Positions 57,376 through 64,000 of a DNA stretch of 64,000 nt are shown here, piece after piece (position 1 is the first letter of the stretch; the number at the start of each line of letters is the position of its first letter). The DNA lies in the NCBI GenBank assembly GCA_948567375.1, contig OX419757.1:21080001-21144000 (forward strand). The letters run 5' to 3'. The stretch is from Lunularia cruciata (taxonomy: Eukaryota > Streptophyta > Marchantiopsida > Lunulariales > Lunulariaceae). The notes beneath the pieces are model-generated. The model was not told the DNA's origin. It saw only the letters and a program-made list of their open reading frames with translations, and made no database searches. The position numbers and the translations under genes were made by a program.

Positions 57376-60300
57376 ATCACGGGGATTGTAAGCTCTCAAA
57401 AATGCACCACGCTCAATCCTTCTCTCAACTCAAATCAGCTGTTAATGCCCAACTCAGCCCCAATCTGCTCTGAAGTCCTCCTTTAGCTCCAATTTGTTCC
57501 TAACGTCTAAGCACAAGCCTCAAGATTCCTCAACATGGTTGCCACTTATGTCACGGGGATCGTAAGCTCTCAAGAATGCGCCGAGCACCTGCTTGCTTGC
57601 GCTTGGGTTGTCTTCATTATCAGTGACTCAAAAGCTTTTCCAACCCTGGCTCTATTCTTTGACTTGATGACAATAGCACTTTTGCTGGGCAATTTGTCTT
57701 TGGTTGTTCTCGGGTGTGGACCCTTATCAACGGTTATCTGAGTTAGTTTCTTGGATTATTGTTGTCCTTCATATGCTATTAGATATTGTTCTTGGTCTAT
57801 TGTTCTTGGGTTTAGTATTGTCTGGCTTGGTGGATTTGTAGCACTAGTCTAGTCCGGTGGGGTTTATAGAATGGTACCAATTTGTGTGGTCGGCTCAAAT
57901 CTGTACAACCAGATCAACAAATTGATCCATATTGCATAAGCTGGTCTAGAAGATTAGAAAGTAGAATTCTCTTATTTTCCCTGACACTCTTCTCGGAATT
58001 CAATGGGAAAATTCAATCATTTAGGACATCACAACATTCATCACAATGACAAGTCTCACAATTTATAAACACCTTTTGGAAGACCAAACTGTTTCAGAGC
58101 ACACAATGACCACCTTTGAGCTTCTACAATAGCTCAAGTAGTAAAACATGTAACCAAGCAGAACAGAATTTTGAGCAATAGTTCACAACACAAACTTCAT
58201 GTTTGCCAAACCATTACTCGGAGAAGACTCCTGCACTAGCAATCCCGTCTGGCTCTTGATGGTTTCATCTCTGTCCCTGTCAGTAGCCAACTTCAAAATT
58301 CTCTGTCTCTGTTTGGTGCAAACTCAACTGCAAAAGTTCATTCCTTCCTCCGTCTTTGTCAAGGTCTAAGCTCCTCTTTGTCTAGGCAACTTCAACTTCA
58401 AATTATTTTCTTTTCCTCTATTGCTATCTTGTACAAGTCTTGTCACTTGAGTTTCCTGCATAGCCCTCTCTTCTCTCTTTGATACTTCTCCTCTCCCTTT
58501 CTTTAAACCTTTCTCCTTGTTCTCTATGTGCAAGGCCTCTCCCAAAACCTAAACCCTCTTTTTCTACACAGTCATGTTCGGACCTTTTCTCAAAGCCCTT
58601 CCTCTTCTGTCTTGTCTCTTCTCCCTCCGCTATTCCATCTTGTTGAAACCCTTCTTCTTTCAGATCTTACTTCAAATCCTCAAAAAAGAACTCCCCTCTT
58701 TTCCTTGACTCTCTCCAAGTAGGTCTTGTTCAGACACGTGATGACAACCACATCTACATTCTCTTTGTCGGACGGAACTGACCAGTAATGCTTTGTTCCC
58801 AAGAAAGCACAGAATCTCTCCCTATCCATTGTTTAAATCAACAAGTCAGCTCCCCCCACTAACTCCTCAAACAATTTGCTTTTTGTAACAACTTGTACCA
58901 ACCCTTTTCGATTCATTCCAAAATTCCCATAGCATTCTCTTCTCTTCACAAAATTGTTTTTTCTTCCAAACAAGAGCCATCTACCAGCACTAGATGGCAG
59001 CCAAATCCCATGAGACACACTAATAATTGCACTATCATGGTCTGCACAATTCCAAGTCTTCAATTGTTGCATAACCACCAATAAAGATCCTCTCAATCCC
59101 TCTCTAGCTTATCTCCTACATAAACGGACTCAACCAAACAGAAACTAATATATAAACAACTCTAACATCCTCCTAACTCACCTTGCACCTAGGAATTCCC
59201 CACTATAACTTCCTTAAAGATTATTTACTCCAAAACTGAGAGATTTTGTCCAGTAGTCCTTCCCCAGCCAGCAACAACATTCCTTCACTTGCAGCACAAA
59301 GCATTACAAAGTCTGAACCTGTCCAAAGTCTGAACCTGTCCAATAAAATACTAGGCATCCAAAATAGCTTGTAGCATCTTCCTAGACATTTTGTCTTCTC
59401 ACAGGATAAGTAAGAGTAACTTCCTTGCTCTCTTCAGTCTTTAGGGTCTCCTAGGAACGGGTGCAACGGTGCATGCTACCAAAAAATGACAGCATGTATC
59501 ATGTTGGCCTTTTGGTGGTGCCAAAGGGGTTACACATACATGGAATTTCTTTGTCTGGAACATTCACCCAATTGTTTTGCTAACATTTAAAATAAGGGCT
59601 TGAGCTACTCCATGTCTTTTTGGGTCAAATATATCTACCTCTATCTCTAGAAGATTCCTCTAAGAGAAAAAAAAATCCTCCTGTGTTTCCAATTGCACTT
59701 TACCACATCACGCATTGCACTCCCGAAGCCCTACACATCTTGGACTTAGGAGCTGTAGGTATTTCTGCCATCATTGTGTACTTGAGTAGCTATTGTGCCC
59801 GTCCTCTGGGCTATGGCCTTAGTGCAGGCAAGAATCCACCTTCCCATGCTGGTCACTATGATGCTTATTGACTCCCATCAAAGATGTTTAGCAGATTCAC
59901 CGTCAGTTCCAGGAAAAGAATATTCACCTCCCCATAGTGATATTTGTGAGTGGCGGTTTACAGCATGTTATGGTAGAAATGGATATCTAGAAACGTCCTC
60001 GTTAGCTCCCAAATCACGACAACAAAGTGTCTGAGCTGAAAAAAATAATCAGCATCCCCAAATTCCAGCTACCCAGCACGTGAGCTAGGCTTAGATTTCA
60101 TTCCTAGGAAACTACTGTCCCTTCTCCTCCTGAGCAGCAGGAATGCCTTTGGTTCCCAAAATAATGCACATAAACCTGTCCGGATAAAGTCCTCATCCCC
60201 AAACCCCTTTGATCCTCCTTTGTTCTTCTATCAAAACCCTCCTAGAGATCCTCCTGTCTTTCCAACTCAAAACCCTTTTCCGTCTTTGATTCTCACTCTC

Positions 60301-61093
60301 CTGATTTCTTTTCGATTCCTCATAAAAATCCCTTCCTTTAATCCTTACTCTTCTGACTTCTTTCAATACTGAAGTATGGTTCCTTTACCCTCTTCCTGAC
60401 TCTTCTCTATCATCAAAACCCTTGGATCTCCCTTGACCTCCAACTCCTTCGAGTATCTCCTTCTTTGCAAATGCCACAACTCTTGAACTCCCTTCTCTTC
60501 TCTTCCCTTCTCTGTTGATCACTAACTCCTTTGATATTTTTCTCTTGCTCAAAAAATCTTTTCCTTGGCCAGACTCTCTCAATCCCAACTCTCCTTTTCT
60601 TTTCAGCTGATCGGCCCTCTTGTCCTATTCCAACTGCTAACCAGAACTCCTAAAGATTTCATTTATTGGGGTGCTAAGTTTCATTTTTCCTTTTCTGCCT
60701 TCCCCTTCTGTCCTTCTCAGGCTTTCCCTCAAAGCCAAAACCCCTTGCTACTGCCAAGAACTAAATACTCCGGAGACCCCAATAGCATAAACAAAGTTCC
60801 AAGTCTATGAACAATATATATTTGGGCATATGAAGAACATAGAAAAAAGAACTTCCAAGCTCATGAACATAAATAGAAATTTTTGAGCTTATTCAACTCT
60901 CGAAACTCTTCCAAGCTTATGTAACACTCAAATAAGTCCCGAGTCTATAGCAGCACCAAATAACCTCTGACTTACCAATGACATAAACAATACTCCCGAG
61001 ACTCAATAACATAAAAAATGCCGAGTTCATTGTAACATAAAAGAAAAAACTCTCACTCCCAAATGGCACCATTGGTACGTGTGGATTATTTTC
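57376..61093. mobile_element. 3.7-kb pyrimidine-rich insertion inside RT of D
   Basis: The RT frame breaks after ...DPHG at 57375 and resumes near 61094 with KDVLYQ, RFLPF and then YIDDILVYS. The insert starts TATCACGGGGATTGTAAGC. A near copy, TGTCACGGGGATCGTAAGC, lies at 57549, and the insert ends ACAAAAACA. TG/CA-like ends and the repeated start suggest an LTR-type element, possibly non-autonomous. No coding domain is recognised; the strong C/T bias yields only chance frames. A target duplication could not be settled. Confidence 0.6.
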
Positions 61094-61980
61094 CCGACAA
61101 AAACAGTAAGGATGTATTATACCAGTAGAGGTTCTTACCATTTAGGTTAAAAAATATGCCTGCTTAGTTCTAGATGTTCATGGATAAGATCCTAATTGGG
61201 TTGGATTTTGCTCGGTGCTATATTGATGACATTTTGGTCTATAGCACTATTGTGGAGAGCATGAGAGAAATTTATTGGAGGTATTTGAGAGGTTGAGATC
61301 TCATGGACTCAAATTACACTCTTTGAAGTGTCTATTCTTCCATGAGCATGTTGAGTATTTGGGTCACACTATCTACCTAGAGGACTTGGTGTTTAGTAGA
61401 CCAAGGTGGAGGCTATTATGTGTATTCCTTGGCCTACAAATGTGAGTAGAGTGCAAGCATTCCTTAGGTTGGTAAACTTTTATTGTCATTATGCTAGAGG
61501 ATTTAGTGTCACTGCCAAGGCCTTGATGAAGGTGACCAAGCTTACATAGGAGTGGTGTTGGGGAGATGAGCAAGAGAGAGCTCTTGGAGAGGTTGACATC
61601 TACTCCTATTTTGAGGAGATTGATCAAAGGATGACCATTTCATGTTCACACTAATTGGAGTATGTTGGGGCTTGGAGTAGTGCTCACCCGACATGATGTG
61701 AGGAGAAGCAGTTTGTGGTGGCCTACGGTAGTTGCTCCAAGCATTCAACGGAGGCAAAGTATAATTCATATGAGAGAGAGTGCTTGGCAGTAATATGGAC
61801 AATAGCACATTTTTTATGTTACCTATTTGGTAACCCCTTTACTCTCATCATCAATCATCAGCCACTAAAGTGGTTGATGGAGTTTAACAAGCTTTTAAGG
61901 AAGCTTGCATGATGGGCTCTAATTTTATAGGAGTATGATTTCACAACTATTCATAGATCTAGAGTGGTGAATCATGATGC
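61094..61980 (+). pseudogene. C-terminal RT half and RNase H of element D
   Basis: CYIDDILVYSTIVESM (61220-61266) is the catalytic block of RT. RNase H follows as MVAYGSCSKHSTEAKYNSYERECLAVIWTIAHFLCYLFG (61715-61831), then LIINHQPLKWLMEF, where Asn replaces the usual Asp of TDHQPL. Frames are broken by stops. Confidence 0.85.
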
Positions 61981-62339
61981 AAATAGGTTGAGTAGAAACC
62001 CATGTCCCAACTAGCAAGTTCAGATTGGAACACATTGGCATGGTGAGATAGATGAGGAGATGGTGCTAGGTTGGCATGCATCTACCATTCTCTACATATT
62101 TTTGAGGCTTTGGTGGTATCTTTCTTAGCGCATATAAGAGAAGTTATTGAGGTCATAGATCCAAAGAGTGGAGATAGTGGTATAGTTTAGCAAGACATTC
62201 ATGATGATGTCTTAGTGATGGATTATCTTTGTATTGGTGTTTTGGGTGACACAATTGGGGCCAAGGAGAGAGACCTGTTCTTCAATGAGCCAAGCAGTTC
62301 AGATTGGAGTGCAAACACCTTCTACATGCATGGGAGGAT

Positions 62340-63100
62340 GGTAGAGTGAGAGTAGTACCACTTCCATCTCAAAGAGCACAGCTAGTCCATCATATTGATG
62401 AGGAGCTAAGACATTTTGGAGTAAAGCATACATATAGCTTGCTCTAGAGTCATTATTGGTTGCATGGTATGCAGACTAATGTATAGCAGTTTGTTGCCAA
62501 ATGTGTGGTTTGTGACCAAGTTAGAGTATCATTTAGTGCTCCTAAGCCACGGTTACACCCATTATCATGGAATTATTGTTGGAGCTTGGACTTTGTTGGA
62601 CCTTTAACATTTATTGTGAGACATCATCAGTATGTTTTAGTGATAGTGGAGCACTTCTCTAAGTGTATTGAGTTGGTGGCACTTCCTAACAAGTCCAATG
62701 AAGAGATGGCTTACTTTTTCTTGGATCAGGTTCTTAGTCATTTTGGTGCACCAACTAAGGTTGTGACTGATCAGGGTATAGAATTCTTGGAAGAGTTTTA
62801 GGTCTTGTGTGAAAAGGCTTTGATTGATCATCATACTACCTCCCAAGATCATCCTAAGGCAGATGGCTTGGCAAAGAGAGTGATTTTAGACGGTGAATTG
62901 AGGATTGTGGAAGTATGTTTTGCAAAGAGGTCCCTTGGGAGATTTGGATCTCCTCTTACCTTTGTTGGCCATGGGCTATCAGTTCAGCCGCCAAGCCTTC
63001 TTAGAATCCTTCTCTCCTTACTTTCTACTTTATGGACAAGATCTAGATTTACTTATAGCCATTCATTGAGATGCTACAATAGTGTTGGACTTGGATGATC
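62340..63100 (+). pseudogene. integrase relic of element D
   Basis: The HHCC domain (HHIDEELRHFG..HTYSLL, then CVVCDQ) spans about 62390-62520. The core is open at 62505-62801: SLDFVGPL and VTDQGIEFLEEF keep two catalytic Asp. DGLAKRVI (about 62862-62885) has Lys where Glu is expected. A TAG at 62799 interrupts the core. Confidence 0.85.
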
Positions 63101-63894
63101 CATATGTATGGATGAGCACATGTTCTCAACAAACAGAGAACTTTTAGAGAGTGATGCCAATGGCTTTTGAGAACTTGGCAATTGCTCAGCATAGAGATAC
63201 CTTATGTTATGCTACCATTTGAAGAGAAGGTTATAAACCCTTGATTTGTCAATTTCATTAAGGTAACTATGTATATCTACAACAAATAGCACTGATGACA
63301 CTTGATGTTACTATGGACCACACTATCTTCAAAGTACGTGAGGTTTTTCCTTTTAGAGTCCTTGTGTTGGAAGGATGTGATGATGTTGTCTAGAAGGATC
63401 ATGTGTGCAATTATGTGTCATGCCATCTCCCAAATACTGATGGTATTATGGACCCAAGCTTAGCACTTGTATGGGCAGGCTTGCGATGTATGTTGTGTGG
63501 TTCTTTTGATGGAGCTACTACCATGTTAGTGTGTGATGGATATTTGAGAGGATGGCATATGGCATGTTTGACTCTTCTCCTCGTGATTGTTCCTCAAGGA
63601 CAATAGTTATGTACAAGATGTACTTGACCTATAGCTAGTCTCACTCTTTATATCGTATAGATTGCAGATAGGAGACTAACTTATGGGGCTCAATAACCTC
63701 CTGCTCTTTTTCCTACCATAGGGTATACCATATACTTGGAGTAGATAGCTACCTGGAGTTAGAGGGACCTAACCGCCAACTAGGTGGGCAATTGTGGCAC
63801 TTTAGGATCCATGTATGACTTATGTATGAGTTGTGCTTCTATAATGTATGATGTTGATAGCAATGTATATACGCACAACAACTATCACGTCATT

Positions 63895-64000
63895 TATAGC
63901 ATTGCACCTAGATTGCTTGGACTCTGGAGTAGTAGTGTTGGTAATCAAAAGTAATTTGCCAATTACTCATAGAATACTTATTGACGGTCAAATTTAGGGT
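63895..64000 (+). repeat. Start of the 3' LTR of element D
   Basis: Matches about 51290-51395 at most positions; the remainder lies beyond the window. Confidence 0.7.

Larger units (their letters stand above)
51290..64000 (+). mobile_element. Ty3/gypsy retrotransposon 'D', decayed, 3' end beyond window
   Basis: A third gypsy lineage. The segment at about 51290-51400 (ACCTAGATTGCTCAGACT...GGAGTAGTAGTGTTGG) recurs at about 63900-64000, marking the starts of the 5' and 3' LTRs. Between them are gag, zinc knuckle, protease, RT, RNase H and integrase relics. The element is more than 12.6 kb, including a 3.7-kb insertion. The 5' LTR end and primer site could not be located. Confidence 0.8.

Noticed and set aside
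58500-60800. Several plus-strand frames rich in Ser, Leu and Pro
   Set aside because: They follow from the strong C/T bias of the insertion; no conserved motif is present.
1-64000. CRISPR arrays, bacterial operons, rRNA or tRNA genes
   Set aside because: None seen. The tRNA-like sequences are only primer binding sites of LTR elements, and the tandem repeats lack spacer structure.

Overview
The window is plant nuclear DNA. It holds one intact, intron-rich plant gene inside a region packed with decayed transposable elements. Three things point to a land plant: Ty3/gypsy chromoviruses with a C-terminal chromodomain and a plant-type initiator-tRNA primer site (TGGTATCAGAG), an AVT1-type vacuolar amino acid transporter split by GT-AG introns, and a non-LTR retrotransposon with a restriction-like endonuclease domain. 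The rather short introns and that last element make me lean to a non-seed plant (bryophyte, fern or lycophyte), but this is inference and I name no species.

Layout: 1-5609 is the body and 3' LTR of a chromovirus ('C'); its 5' end lies outside the window. 5632-16675 is an older chromovirus ('B'). It is interrupted by a 1.1-kb insertion (about 8010-9170) and by a younger, complete chromovirus ('A', 10131-15753) of the same family, flanked by a 4-bp target duplication. The LTRs of A carry a dense array of perfect heat-shock-element half-site pairs just upstream of a TATA box. 16680-18700 holds minus-strand coding relics that I do not recognise, then AT-rich DNA with decayed tandem repeats. 24110-26514 and 35951-37462 are two long copies of one non-LTR retrotransposon ('R') with a zinc-binding motif followed by a restriction-like endonuclease. 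Very short copies of its 3' end lie at 26836, 27529, 27757, 30768, 35449 and 40452. Five copies are bounded by 9-10 bp target-site duplications that can be read directly. 28440-29400 is a terminal-inverted-repeat element relic.

43240-48615 is the one clearly functional gene: 12 coding exons giving a 561-residue AVT1-like transporter. It has a 24-nt and a 20-nt microexon, and the 20-nt exon is followed by a textbook U12-type AT-AC intron. 49620-49795 is a hairpin-like inverted repeat. 49812-51062 is the 5' LTR, primer site and leader of a second C-family element. About 51290-64000 is a third gypsy lineage ('D'), whose reverse transcriptase is split by a 3.7-kb pyrimidine-rich insertion; its 3' LTR runs off the window.

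Except for the transporter, every protein-coding segment is broken by stops or frameshifts. Many stops and lost catalytic residues look like C-to-T (or G-to-A) changes, as expected for heavily methylated, silenced transposons.
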